From contig BLXT01000588.1 in the NCBI GenBank assembly GCA_019648995.1, positions 5,718,360 to 5,753,622 on the forward strand: a DNA stretch of 35,263 nt, given 5' to 3'. Source of the DNA: Plakobranchus ocellatus (Eukaryota; Mollusca; Gastropoda; Plakobranchidae). The translations under genes were made by a program, and so were the position numbers. This document shows positions 1-9,999 of this stretch, in pieces (position 1 is the first letter of the stretch; every line of letters starts with the position of its first letter). A model generated the notes under the pieces. The model was not told where the DNA came from. It saw nothing but the letters and a program-made list of their open reading frames with translations, and did not search any database.

Positions 1-26
1 TGGATGATAAGTAATACCGATAATTG

Positions 27-335
27 TTTAACTGACGTATTTTTTTTCGCTAAATAGACCCTTGGTTCTTCATATTTCGTCGCACTCCGAAATTCGACAT
101 CACCAGCTTGGAGGAAGTACTGTCTCAGTCCGATGGTTCAATTCACAACCTATGCGCAGTCCAGCTGAGCGCTTCACTCATCAGGCGCAGTCCGTTAGAG
201 TAATTCACGTTAAGCTTTCACGCTAGACCCGCGACTGAGATATAGATCTCGTAATCAAAGATTCATATTCTACGCTGAATTTTTTCACCAAGTATTTATG
301 AAATATTGCCTTTTTTTTTTTTTTTTTAACTGACG
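27..335. repeat. Insertion-like unit bounded by 11-bp direct repeats
   Basis: The 11-mer TTTAACTGACG occurs at 27-37 and again at 325-335. The sequence between them (about 60-290) is visibly richer in G, C and CpG than its surroundings. It contains GCGCAGTCC twice and ends in a run of about 18 T. This looks like an inserted short element with a target duplication. No A/B box of a tRNA-type SINE was recognised. A promoter or first exon of a gene is an alternative reading of the CpG-rich patch. Confidence 0.4.
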
Positions 336-928
336 CTTTTTGTTTGATCTTTTCTCTCTCTCTCTTTTTTTTATGATAAATTCTTATAGCATTCTTAACC
401 TTTCTTTATATGTAATGTTAATCTGGAGGACAAAATGTATAATGTATATTATATCTTCTGATCATTTGTCGTCAATACCTCATTTATCATTATGTAAAGC
501 TGTTGTTTTATTCAATTATCTGTTCACATAACACAATAAGCTTCCTTAATGTTTTTTAGTAACAGTTCTGTATGTAGTGATGCATTACAAGGTCTTTTTA
601 AGCATTCAGGGGTCTGGAATTCTGCATGTATGTCTGTGAAGAAAAATCTTCGTAATGTCTTGGTGAGTGTCTTTGCTTACAATTTTCTCCTTCCACATAC
701 ACCTCATGCTCAAAATTCTTGTGTTTTCTGAAAGCCCTTGAAATGCCCTTTAAAATGATACCAAATTTGACCATCTTGTTAAGTTTTGAAATTTTGACAT
801 TTTGGGGGTGAAAAAGTAAATTGGCTGAAGTCGCTCATGGAATCCGCCAAATGCGTTGATAGACTCCACCATTGACTCATTCAAAATCTAATTCTAGATC
901 TAGACTAGGGCCGTCACATCAGACACAC
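336..928. other. AT-rich flank with one weak exon-like stretch
   Basis: No supported gene. A stretch at 561-659 lies between an AG (ttttttag) and a strong donor-like gtgagt, and is open in one frame (CSDALQGLFKHSG, NSACMSVKKNLRNVL). It matches no family I recognise and could be chance. A CT microsatellite lies at about 352-366. Confidence 0.3.
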
Positions 929-1156
929 CTAGATTCTAGATTTTGAATTTGAATGAGTTGATGGCCCGGGCATGGATCTAGATCTAGACTCTGATGGAGA
1001 TGAGTCAGAACTTGGAGATGTAGATCTAGATGAGCTCTCATTGTCGGAGCTTGAATCACTAACATTATCAGCTTCATCTAACAAAGTAAACGCTTCCTCA
1101 GGCCTAAAACGTTTAGGAGGTTGTATATTTCGTTTTCCACAGTTATAGTTGGCCAT
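929..1156 (-). pseudogene. piggyBac-like transposase N-terminal fragment
   Basis: This minus-strand frame starts at an ATG at 1154-1156. It encodes MANYNCGKRNIQPPKRFRPE, EAFTLLDEADNVSDSSSDNE and a Ser/Arg-rich stretch (SSRSTSPSSDSSPSESRSRS), then stops at 929. A short basic start followed by an acidic Ser-rich region is typical of the disordered N-terminus of piggyBac/PGBD transposases. No DDE catalytic part follows, so this is at most a truncated remnant. The nearby TTAA end at 1526-1529 with subterminal repeats supports a TTAA-type element. Confidence 0.5.
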
Positions 1157-1406
1157 AATTATGCAGAATGCGCAAGACAAAACTGAAGTTTTACGGAAGG
1201 GGATGAGAAGAAACAAGCGCCGTGAATAGAAAGACGGAATGTAGATCTACACAGTAAAATCACGCCTGAAAGACAAAAAAACCTCAAATTGGATGAAAAA
1301 CCTGTAAACGTCCGCCAAAAAGGTGAAAGTTTGGATTGGAAATAATTATAGATACAATAAATGCGGATAGGATGCATAGTTGTGGTTTAGTTTCAGTTTC
1401 AGTTAG

Positions 1407-1529
1407 CAACGGAGCCTCCGTCGTTGTGAGTCAGCAGTAACTTTCAGAACAACAGAGGCTCATTCGCTGCGAGTGACCTAGTTATTACCTATCAACAGAG
1501 GCTTCGTTGATGCAAGTGGGTTGAGTTAA
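1407..1529. repeat. Three 43-bp-period direct repeats ending at a TTAA
   Basis: Related 25-27-bp motifs begin at 1407 (CAACGGAGCCTCCGTCG...), 1450 (CAACAGAGGCTCATTCG...) and 1493 (CAACAGAGGCTTCGTTG...). The spacing is exactly 43 bp both times, and each motif ends in a TGAGT/CGAGTGA/CAAGTGG-like word. Ten bases on lies TTGAGTTAA (TTAA 1526-1529). This has the layout of subterminal transposase-binding repeats next to a piggyBac-type end. Confidence 0.5.
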
Positions 1530-2285
1530 CATTATATTGATGTGGTAGCAAGCAACATTCATGCTATTTACATCGGTGCATCATTTTTCCCAGTTCATTC
1601 AATGACAGTCTGAAAATCCCTCATGTAAAATGCCATGGATTTTGTCTTTAAGATGCAGGAATGTTGAACAAAAATTCAATATTGTATATCCGATTTTAAA
1701 CATTATAAGGCTCCTATTATCCTTTTTTCCCCCAATGTTTATAGAATACCCTGAGCCAGCCCCGAAAAGTCCTTTCCCATATGCCAACTTCTTTCTTTTC
1801 TTGTCACTTCTGTTCTTTCAGTCTTTTCTCAACAAGTATTTTGACATGGCCGACACGTTTTAGTTGTTCAGTGGTTGTTTTTTTTCCTTCATAGGGATTT
1901 GAGGCAATGACTCCAACAACAAGGCCTTTAGTGTAGGGCATGTTTTTTTCAGTCTGATGATATCTACAGACTCCTGCTTTACCGGTATGATTGATTTAAT
2001 ATTAATGGTTTGTTTTCCACTAGCCATATTTTAGTGTACCCTTTCTTCTGTCTAAACCCTGCAATTTTATTTAAGATTTCTGTATCTAAACAGTTTCCTG
2101 TTTCTAAAGAAACTCCATGCCATGTCCCTTTGCCAAGTATAAACAAACATCATCTTGATCACCATGACATTCTTTTCTCTCTAGAATCTGTTAAACTTCC
2201 TGAGCAGCTCTTTTCATACTAGCCTCAGCCACACTGTTGTCTTTCTTTACAATTTTCTTACACAAATTCATGGACAGTTGATACA

Positions 2286-2312
2286 TTAACCCTTTCGTGA
2301 CGTAGGTGTTGC
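2286..2312. mobile_element. Solo piggyBac-type terminal sequence (TTAACCCTTTCGTGACG)
   Basis: TTAA at 2286-2289 is followed by CCCTTTCGTGACGTAGG, resembling TTAA-CCC-type terminal inverted repeats. It lies on the expected 3' side of the minus-strand piggyBac transposase remnant at 2835-3570. No inverted copy was found on the other side, so only one end may survive. Confidence 0.35.
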
Positions 2313-2492
2313 AGGGTTTGAGTTTGAAAATTTTTAAGGAGTAAATGCTATATATGAGGTGTGCTTAGAAACAGTATCATTGTGATTTAGTAGTAAATAT
2401 TTGACCTATAAAAGTATATATATTTATGTTCAGGAATGAATGCCCTTTATAATGCAACCTTCAAGGTCAAGATCACGGGAGAGAAAGGTGAA

Positions 2493-2656
2493 GGTTTTGG
2501 TTTTTGTAAATAGCCAGTCCACAACAAGGTGATCTCAGGCTTTCAGGCCCTCCGTCAGGCCAGGGCGCCGGTGGTGGGGCTCGAACCCGGGAGAGAAGGG
2601 TCCCTACAGATCTCAGGGCGGACTCACTAGCCACTGTGCCACCGACGCCCCCGCCG
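2493..2656 (-). mobile_element. tRNA-derived SINE with 8-bp target-site duplication
   Basis: Read on the minus strand, the head is tRNA-like. An A box-like GGCACAGTGGCTAGTGAGTC is followed by a B box GGTTCGAGCCC, with their usual spacing. The tRNA-like head spans about 2563-2650 and its ends pair in a 12-bp stem. A non-tRNA body (about 2505-2562) ends in an A/C-rich tail. The unit is bounded by AAGGTGAA at 2485-2492 and 2657-2664, a clean target duplication. It sits between the piggyBac 3' end and its transposase remnant, so it inserted into or beside that element. A functional tRNA gene is unlikely: the T stem is mismatched. Confidence 0.8.
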
Positions 2657-2834
2657 AAGGTGAAAATTAAAGGAAAAAAGATGTTTGTCAAGAGAGAAAG
2701 TGGTTTGTACATGTATATAACAGTAAAGCATCCCCCCAAAACATAAAATGTACAGTGAATTTACCTTGGTCAATATCGGTGCTAGTTCTACAAAGGTGCA
2801 GCAGGAATCTACTTCGATGCTTACAGCCAGAAGG

Positions 2835-3570
2835 ACTCCTTGGTGTGGTACTTCTCAAAGCATTCACCAAGGCAAAGTCCAGGTTTACTAGGATAGGACA
2901 GCTTGGGCAATAAAAGCGCGTGTCTCTGCGTCTCCGTCTTTTGTAACAAACCTTGAAGCGCTTTCGTGGGTGCAATTTACCTTCAGTTGGAGGAATTTCA
3001 TAGATGGAATGACGTGCTGTCGGTCTTGTGAGGTTCTCGTTTTCAAGTGTTGAAACAACACCATCTCTAAAAACAAGTGATGCAATCACATTTCTTGTTT
3101 AAAAATCACCCTGTCCACCTCATTTTCTGTAGAGTGTCCACCCATTCAAGACAGCTATCTGGATCAGGTGGATGGCAAGTTTTACATACCAATGCACCGT
3201 TTTACGTGTAGCGTCATATGGTTCCAACATTTGATCAATTTGATCCACCCCTCCCATGTTTTTATTATATGTATCAATACATTTGGGTAGTGTGCGTTGT
3301 TGATCATGCCTGGTTTTGCTGACAGTTTCTGCACTATGGGATGCTGTCAGCATGTAAACTGTCTTTTTATCCTCAAATTTCTGTGCGGGGAGTGGTCCTT
3401 TTGTCATGGACTTTATCCGGCCTTTTGCTATTTTGCAGTTTTTTAGTTCCCTTGGAACTCTGTTTGCCCTTGCTGTTCCAGCACACATAGTTTCTTGGCT
3501 GTGCAAAAACTCTAGCAAGAGAACTGTACCAATTATCAATGTATAAATGGCAACCTTTGTTGAAGGTGTA
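2835..3570 (-). pseudogene. piggyBac (PGBD-like) transposase C-terminal half, frameshifted
   Basis: Minus-strand conceptual translation gives FNKGCHLYIDNWYSS, with the second catalytic Asp of the DDD set in IDNW. In another frame it gives LEFLHSQETMCAGTARANR, KKTVYMLTASHSAE and NKNMGGVDQIDQML (third catalytic Asp in GGVD), then ARKTVHWYVKLAIHLIQIAV. After a stop near 3120 comes the C-terminal Cys-rich zinc domain (IPPTEGKLHPRKRFKVCYKR, DTRFYCPSCP, then in a third frame KPGLCLGECFEKYHTKE). At least two frameshifts and one stop break it, and the first catalytic Asp region is missing 5' of about 3570. It is a dead copy of a DNA transposon whose enzyme cuts at TTAA. Confidence 0.85.
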
Positions 3571-3599
3571 GATCTAGACCTGCATTCCAAAGACATTCA

Positions 3600-6500
3600 A
3601 ATATGCAGATTAGCAGCCTAAATCTAGAATTTGGGCCTGCTCTACAGTCGCCGATCATCTGCTTTTTTGCCATGGCACCTGCATGTTGAGTTTTGTTGTT
3701 TTCTTTGTGACGCCTCTTTTTGCCACAAAGAAACGTTTCAGGCATTTTGAACTTCATTCTTTTCCCCAATTCATGACAGTTAAAAAATGTAATCCAACTA
3801 AAACAGCTGATTGCAAATGACAAAATTGAATAAAAGTAGAAGCTGAAACATTGCCAAGAAAAAATTTTTTCGAATACTTTGACCAAGGGATCTATTTGAT
3901 GTTGGAGAAATAAAACTATCTCTTTACATTGACAAAAATAATTTTTACCAGTGAAAGTAAATTAATTTTTTTTCCAACATCGCTATCAAATGAATTGAAA
4001 TTACATAGCTACTGCGTTGTTGTATTTGGCTTACAAAAAAAAAAAATAATAATAAGCTGGTGAAGCACAGCAATGTTGAGAATAGAGAAAGTCAGCGAAG
4101 TCCTTGTTAATGCCCATGCACGAAGGACAAAGAGGTTATGGTTTTTTGTATGTGGCAACCAACCACCAGGTGTTAGTCACTGAGAAACTTCATACACTTG
4201 ACATTTAGAAATAAAGCTGAAATTTCGGTTTAGTGGTGCTATGAAAATTTAACAAGAAAAACTGGCGAACTATAAACAGTGACCTCGAAATAAAGTAGAT
4301 ATGTGAATGTTTGTCAGATATTGCCCTTTATATTATAGTTTGAATAAAGTTTACCATGCATGCTATGAAGCGCAGTATCTGACCATTATTTACATGCCAT
4401 TACCAGTACGATATCCAATCTTTTTTATTCTATCCACCTTATGTAATTAGATATGTTTTTTTGGTATTTGCAAGCATGAGAATTGTCTGCGGAAATATGG
4501 GTTCCCGTAGAAAATGAAAAAAATTATTTACTGGTCTGTGGGAAAAATATCCGGGGACAAACAGGTGTGTATGATGGGCAAAAGTGTATGATAAATACCC
4601 ATAGAAATATAGGTCCTACATTCCAGTCCAACATTTTTTAATGTGTAGTGAATTTTTTTTTAGTGAAAAATGGTTTTTTTTATGTGTTTTACGACCGTAA
4701 ATTCTGCTGCTAGCTGCCATAAGAGTCCTCCAAAATGCTTTTAAATTCAAGCCTCGTTTTTGGTCGGGGGTATTCACCCTCCTGGGACCCCAGAGGGGCG
4801 TTGCCCCTGCACCCCACTGGAGCTTAGGGGGCCCCTAGATCCTCGCCTGGTTTGTGTTTTTTCACAAAAGCAATTCCCATGCCTGTGTTTGTTTTAAGGG
4901 TCACTGTTGGTGTTTTTTTCATGTTTATCTTGTACATTTTTCATCCCATCGTAAAAAGAGAATATTATAAGTTTTTATTTCTAAATTATATATAATATCA
5001 GGTGTGTGAATTCTTTAAATTGAGTGATGAGGTATAAAAAAAATTAAAACTTGACATAAGAGTAAAAAAAAAAAAGAAAAATTTGTTCCAATCACACACA
5101 TAGCAGGATGAAAAGCCATTACAGGGCCTGTCTGAGGTCTAGAGGTTTGACAAAATGTAACCTGACACCAGGGCTGAAAATAACGTAACATCTCTCTTGG
5201 TTGCAGTTGTGAGAGTTGAAGCCTCAGAAACTGTCAAAATCCCAAAATTAATAGACGCAGAGAATGGGAAGCCCCTGGGAGCCCCCTTAAGCTCTCAATA
5301 TTTATTTATCTTTATTTATCCCTTTTATCATTTTCAATATTACCTGAGCCATTGTAGGACCTACATGGACCAAGAATTGTCATCCAATGTGTCATATGTT
5401 CATTTTGGAGTAATGCTAAGCCATAATTTGGTTTTATTCCTTCTTTGTAAAAACAGAAATTAAGCCTACTCTGATTAGGATGATGATCACATTTTTTAGA
5501 GATCTTTACCTAATGCTAAGGTTGTAGTATTGGGTAGTTAACATTTTAATTTTCATGACATGTCTTGCTAGCATCATCTGTTCATGATGCTGCCTTATTA
5601 CTTTTACCAGTCATTCAACTGATTTTTTTTCAAGTTGTTTCATACGTTTCTATTTCTTAGGATTAAAAATTAATTAAGAATATTCATGTGAAGATGTTTG
5701 AGATCTATATTGAACTAAAATCTTCAGGATAATGATATAAATGAATTTCTTTTCAGCAGGTTTTGACTTTTCATAGACAGTTGCCTTTGAGAGTTTTGAG
5801 TCAAAACATAATTCAGGATCATGTTCTACTAGTTGTTTCACTGTGCTTAGCCAACTAACAAATTTATTATTATTATTATTAATTGTACATCTGACAACTA
5901 TCAGTAGTTCAAGTTTAATTTCATACCCAAACTTTCAATATGCTGGGTTTACAGTACACAATAATGTTTCAAGTGTCGGTTTTTCTTAGCTTTTGTGTAA
6001 TTATGTTTTTAAACTATAAGGCTGGTTTAAATTCAAATTTTACATGCGCAAACCTGTAAAATCTCAGTTTGACTCAGTTCCATATTTGTAGGTTTGTTAT
6101 TCATTGTCTCACTCATCCACACACATTTGAAATCAGTCTTGATAAATTAATAATAAGATACAAAAAATGCACATAAAATATGCTTTTTTCCTGCCTTTTT
6201 TAAATAAATGAATACTTGTGTTTATGCAGAAGGAGCTTTCATGCAAAGCAAATAGAATTTTAAAAGTTTTAAATTATAGTAATATTATCAGTGATTCAAA
6301 ATTTCTTACATTTGCTTTGATGGTTTTCAAGATAAGTTAAAAAGTGGGCTTTTTTATTGTCATTATGCAATGTTATATGGTACATACTTTTCAACTATTT
6401 AAGTCTTTGTTTTCTGAGCCTCTGTATCATTTTTAGAAAGACAAATTTCTCTGGCTTGTGTCCTTTTGCTTTATACCAGTACCACTGTTAAAAGATGTGC

Positions 6501-6690
6501 TAGATTAGGGGACATCATGAGGCATATTGTATAAGTGCAAACAGGCCTTATTACTTACTAGCATATGCTCTTATTATAAACAGTTATATTAGTTTCATTG
6601 GTGTCCTGAATCCTTAACTTTGTTGTCCTTGTTCATAACTATTAACTTATACTTCTGTACAAGTATACATAATTTTTTTTTGTGTTGAAA
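3600..6690. other. Intergenic or upstream-intron stretch, no supported gene
   Basis: Mostly AT-rich single-copy-looking sequence. It contains two GC-rich islands unlike their surroundings. One is at about 4765-4845, with hairpin words GGGGC-gtt-GCCCC at 4795-4807 and AGGGG-g-CCCCT at 4826-4836. The other is at about 5120-5295, open in one plus frame (VRVEASETVKIPKLIDAENG). An ATT trinucleotide run lies at 5864-5880. I see no conserved coding sequence, and no DWNN-domain exon was found here. Confidence 0.4.
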
Positions 6691-6697
6691 TTATTGC

Positions 6698-6844
6698 TTA
6701 CTTTGGCCTCTCTAAGTTTGTGGCTGATGTAATCTGGGCTGTCAACTTCAGGTAGAATTTTTCATTGACATCTTCAAGTTCAAGTTTCCTTGAAGTAACA
6801 TCAGTTCGATGAAAGTACTTTTTAACAGATGCCAGCTTTGCACA
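6698..6844 (-). CDS. Possible exon of an unidentified gene, antisense to the RBBP6 region
   Basis: The minus strand has an open stretch of 47 codons, AKLASVKKYFHRTDVTSRKL followed by ELEDVNEKFYLKLTAQITSA and TNLERPK, then TAA at 6698-6700. The residue mix is protein-like (alternating hydrophobic and charged, with an amphipathic helix look), unlike the low-complexity frames common in this AT-rich DNA. An AG at the minus-strand position before 6834 and a donor-like CCAAA|GTAAGC at the stop would also make it an internal exon. A TGA lies 15 bases upstream in frame, so it is not part of a long intronless gene. I do not recognise the family. It may be a nested gene, a retrocopy fragment or chance. 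Confidence 0.35.
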   Translation of the reverse strand, partial: CAKLASVKKYFHRTDVTSRKLELEDVNEKFYLKLTAQITSATNLERPK

Positions 6845-9485
6845 CAGACAAGTTCCAAATCACAAGCGCAACATATCCAGATACATGCCACGCCAGATGA
6901 TATTAGTTATATATTATGTTTTAAAAGGTTACCCCTCTTGTGTATTTTTAAAATGAATAAATAAACTTCACAACTTTTTGTGTGTTTAATTTGTTTTTAA
7001 TCAAATAGTATCCTCACTGTGAAAATTAAACTTGCTTTTGCATGTTTACAGACATCAAATTCCTTCGAGAATTATTTTGCTTACACAAAGCTTTAAATTA
7101 AATATTCTGCAATTGCAACATAAATGGATAAATCAGTGCAATTGATTATCGTAAAATATCAAACACAATATTTTTAAATTTAAAAAAAATGTGAAAGTTG
7201 CACTAATCAATATAAGTAAGCCATGTATACTTAATAAAAGCTATTAGCCCAATAATACGACAGCATATTTGCTTTTGTGACAAAAGGTTCTCTATAATTT
7301 TTTAAAGGTTTATTTTCATCTACTTGTTTGAGAATTTAGGATAACCAGGGCATAACGGTATGACAATATTAAGTTGGCCTCCATTTTGACACTTTACTTG
7401 TGAGTTTGAAATTGGGATGACATAATGACAGATAAAAGGGAAAGAAAAGTCTTTTATAATGATATAATGACTCCTTGGCTCCCAAATTGAATACAAGTAT
7501 TTTATAACTAGTTTTAAGCAAATATGTTGAAGTATACCTACCTTAAATAGACAGGCAGACGAATAATGGATTATTCTTTATGCCTAAAAAAGGTATTTCA
7601 TAACATTGTAAAACTCTTATGCTTTGTGGGAAAAAATCTTATTTAGATGTGAATATTACTGGTGCACAATTTTTTTTAGTTAATTTCAGTAAGACTAGCA
7701 AATTTAAGCCTTATTTGGTACCATCTTTATTAGTATGAATGTTATATATTTACGAAACTTCCCCCAACAGTAAAGGCCTTTGCATTAGTTGTCAATCAAC
7801 CAATCAAAATATACTTGGATTTGCTCCATTGCAGTTGTGAATATTGGATAATACAAAGTTCATATTTTAGTAAAGCTGAAATCTTGCTTTTTTAAACCAA
7901 ATTACATTAGGTTAAGCCTTTACACGTTTCAGGTAAGATGTTTGGACATAACTTGCATACAAGTATAACATTTTTCTGGCATGCTGAAATATTTTTTGCG
8001 TCCTCATCTCCATATATATTGATTTTTATAGTAAAAAGCAGCTAGATTTGGTCTTTGTACTGGTACTTTAAATGTTTGTTTACGTTCGCATCAAACTTAT
8101 TAAACTTATTCTTGGTTTGTTCAGGGGCAAGACTTCTGCAGTTGGCAGTTTTGCTTATGTTGGCTATAAATTCAACAAAGCTTTTATGAAAGTTTTTACA
8201 ATAGGAAAGCAAATATACAAATTGCCTTTTTTAATAATGCTAAAAAAGATCTCTCTGGGGCTAAATTAGCTACAAGTTAATACATTTTTCTTGTCACAAT
8301 ACTTCCAATCTGTTATTTTCAGAAGACCTTGCATCAAGCTTATGTCCGCTGTATTAAAGGTCTATTTATTTGATAGGGAGTCAAAAGACCACTAAGGGTG
8401 TTGGAAGGGGTCTTGCTCACCATACAGCTTAACATTTTTTTAAAGGGATTCTAGGGTCCAACTTTAGACATCTGCGTATTGATTCAGGATCTTACAATGT
8501 TTTATCTCCACACAAGTTAGGTGTTATACTGCAAAAAGATGTGCAGTATCAGTAGTAGCAAGTGTAGGACAGATATTGCAACCGATGTAGCTACAGCAGA
8601 TCGTGAAAGGCATTTCATATTTGTTGCAGTTGCATGAGGATTTTTTTTTAACTATCAATAAATCTGATATATTAGTAATGAGATGCAAATTTTTTAGAAT
8701 GATATTTTTTAAAAATTAAACTTGTTTGACAATATTATAAATAATATTTAAATGGTTGGTGGCATCATTCATTATTTTGCAACAAGATTTTCGAGATGCA
8801 AAGCCAGTTATTTTAAAAACAGTTCCACTTAATTACCAACGATAGTTTGTAGATCTCCAAATTTTCAAATTGTCAAACTGAAAATACAACAGAAATCTTT
8901 ATAGGAAGTGATGACACCCATGGCAAAAATATTTTGTTGAAACAAAATGGCTCTCATTTCATCACTTTGTATTTACACTTACAGAAGAAAATTATTTCAC
9001 CTGGCTTATTTCCACATTTTATGCACCTTAAAGTCTGAAATTGCTGAATTCAATAACTGATGGTCAGTTGTGCTATTAACCTTGGTTGAAAAATTGGACC
9101 AAGATGGTATTTTTTAACCTGAGTGGCCTCCTCCAGGAAGTTGCATCTGGTTCTGTGGTAAGAAAAACATGGTCTTGATATGATGCCATCTTAAAACCAA
9201 AACTTGATGCTGTTTTAATTCCAAATATCCATGATGTTTGTGTTATAGATATGTTGTTTACTTACATTTTTTCATCTTTAACTTTTGTGTTTTTTCTAAT
9301 GCAGCTCGTTCCCTGATGATACAGTCCAAGTGAATGTATCATGAGTATTCATATTTTTTAAATTTGTGGGCTTTTTTTCATTTATATGTTAAGTTTTTTC
9401 TAATCTTGGCAAAGGATGGCATCATTAGGATTAAGGATTCCAAAAGTGACACTGATGGATAATATAAGTATTATTTTAATTTCAG
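6845..9485. other. AT-rich stretch, no supported gene; one candidate 21-nt microexon
   Basis: No conserved coding region was recognised. At 9137-9157 a 21-nt open unit (GAAGTTGCATCTGGTTCTGTG, EVASGSV) sits between cctcctccag and gtaaga in phase 0. It could be a microexon spliced in frame to the RBBP6 exon at 9486, but it has no recognisable homology. The rest is AT-rich intron-like DNA. Confidence 0.35.
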
Positions 9486-9527
9486 AAAGAGAAGGAGCGC
9501 CAGAAACAAATGGAAAAATTGAAACAG
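9486..9527 (+). CDS. RBBP6: RBBP6 exon a (first exon seen; short charged linker)
   Basis: This is a 42-nt exon between acceptor ...atttcag and donor gtactg. It encodes 14 residues, KEKERQKQMEKLKQ, a charged, helix-prone stretch. It is open in phase 0 at both ends and joins in frame to the next exon. In known RBBP6 proteins the segment between the DWNN domain and the zinc knuckle is a poorly conserved linker, so the residues themselves do not prove identity. Good splice sites, phase and position immediately before the conserved part support it. Because it is phase 0 on both sides it could be skipped without a frameshift, so it may be alternatively spliced or even a false exon. Confidence 0.6.
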
Positions 9528-9910
9528 GTACTGATATCCATTGCATTTTGCATGACTGAATTCCCTCCTAATCAATTTGGCAGACGTACTTTGAATAATC
9601 AGCCAAGTAAAGAGCAAGGTGCAAAACGTATAAATTAAATTAGTGGGGATGGAAATTCAGGTTTTTTCATGAGTTTTGATAACAGAAATGATGGGTTAAT
9701 TATAAACATCTTCCTTATAAACTTAACACTAAAATTTGGTGGGGGGGGGGGGGGTTTCAGACCTGGTTTTATCTTTTTTCTTCTTTCATATAAAGAATAA
9801 GAGATGCTTCAGTTTTGTAGCGGTTAACTGAATATGAATTTGTGTAAATTAAAATAAGGTTTTGTTGGCAAGAAGTAATCTAAAATGTATTGACAATTTT
9901 TTTATCCCAG
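9528..9910 (+). other. RBBP6 intron with G14 run
   Basis: GT-AG intron of 383 bases. It holds a 14-G homopolymer at 9741-9754, next to a TTTCAG that could act as a cryptic acceptor. Otherwise I see nothing in it. Confidence 0.7.
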
Positions 9911-9999
9911 GCCTCGGAGGTTTCAGCAGCTTCAGCGTCGGAGATTGATAAAATCAAAGCAGTTATAGATCAGTCTACTAAGGGATTTGAGCCATCAAA
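9911..9999 (+). CDS. RBBP6: RBBP6 exon b (pre-zinc-knuckle linker)
   Basis: This is an 89-nt exon with acceptor tttttatcccag and donor gtaagc, entering in phase 0 and leaving after two bases of an Asn codon. It encodes ASEVSAASASEIDKIKAVID followed by QSTKGFEPS(N), residues 15-44. The SASEIDKIKAVI-QS---F-PSN pattern matches the family linker directly before the zinc knuckle; the human protein has NASEEDKIKAMMSQS in the same place. The split Asn codon is completed by the first base of the next exon, which confirms the junction. Confidence 0.9.

Noticed and set aside
2563-2650. tRNA gene
   Set aside because: A and B boxes are present, but the T stem is mismatched and a non-tRNA body with tail and a target duplication surrounds it, so it is a SINE head.
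8072-8269. 65-codon frame containing GYKFN, considered as a DWNN-domain start (HYKF)
   Set aside because: The residues around it do not follow the DWNN pattern and no following exon continues it.
8528-8630. Short open stretch KCRTDIATDVATADRERHF
   Set aside because: Too short, no splice context or recognisable family; not distinguishable from chance.
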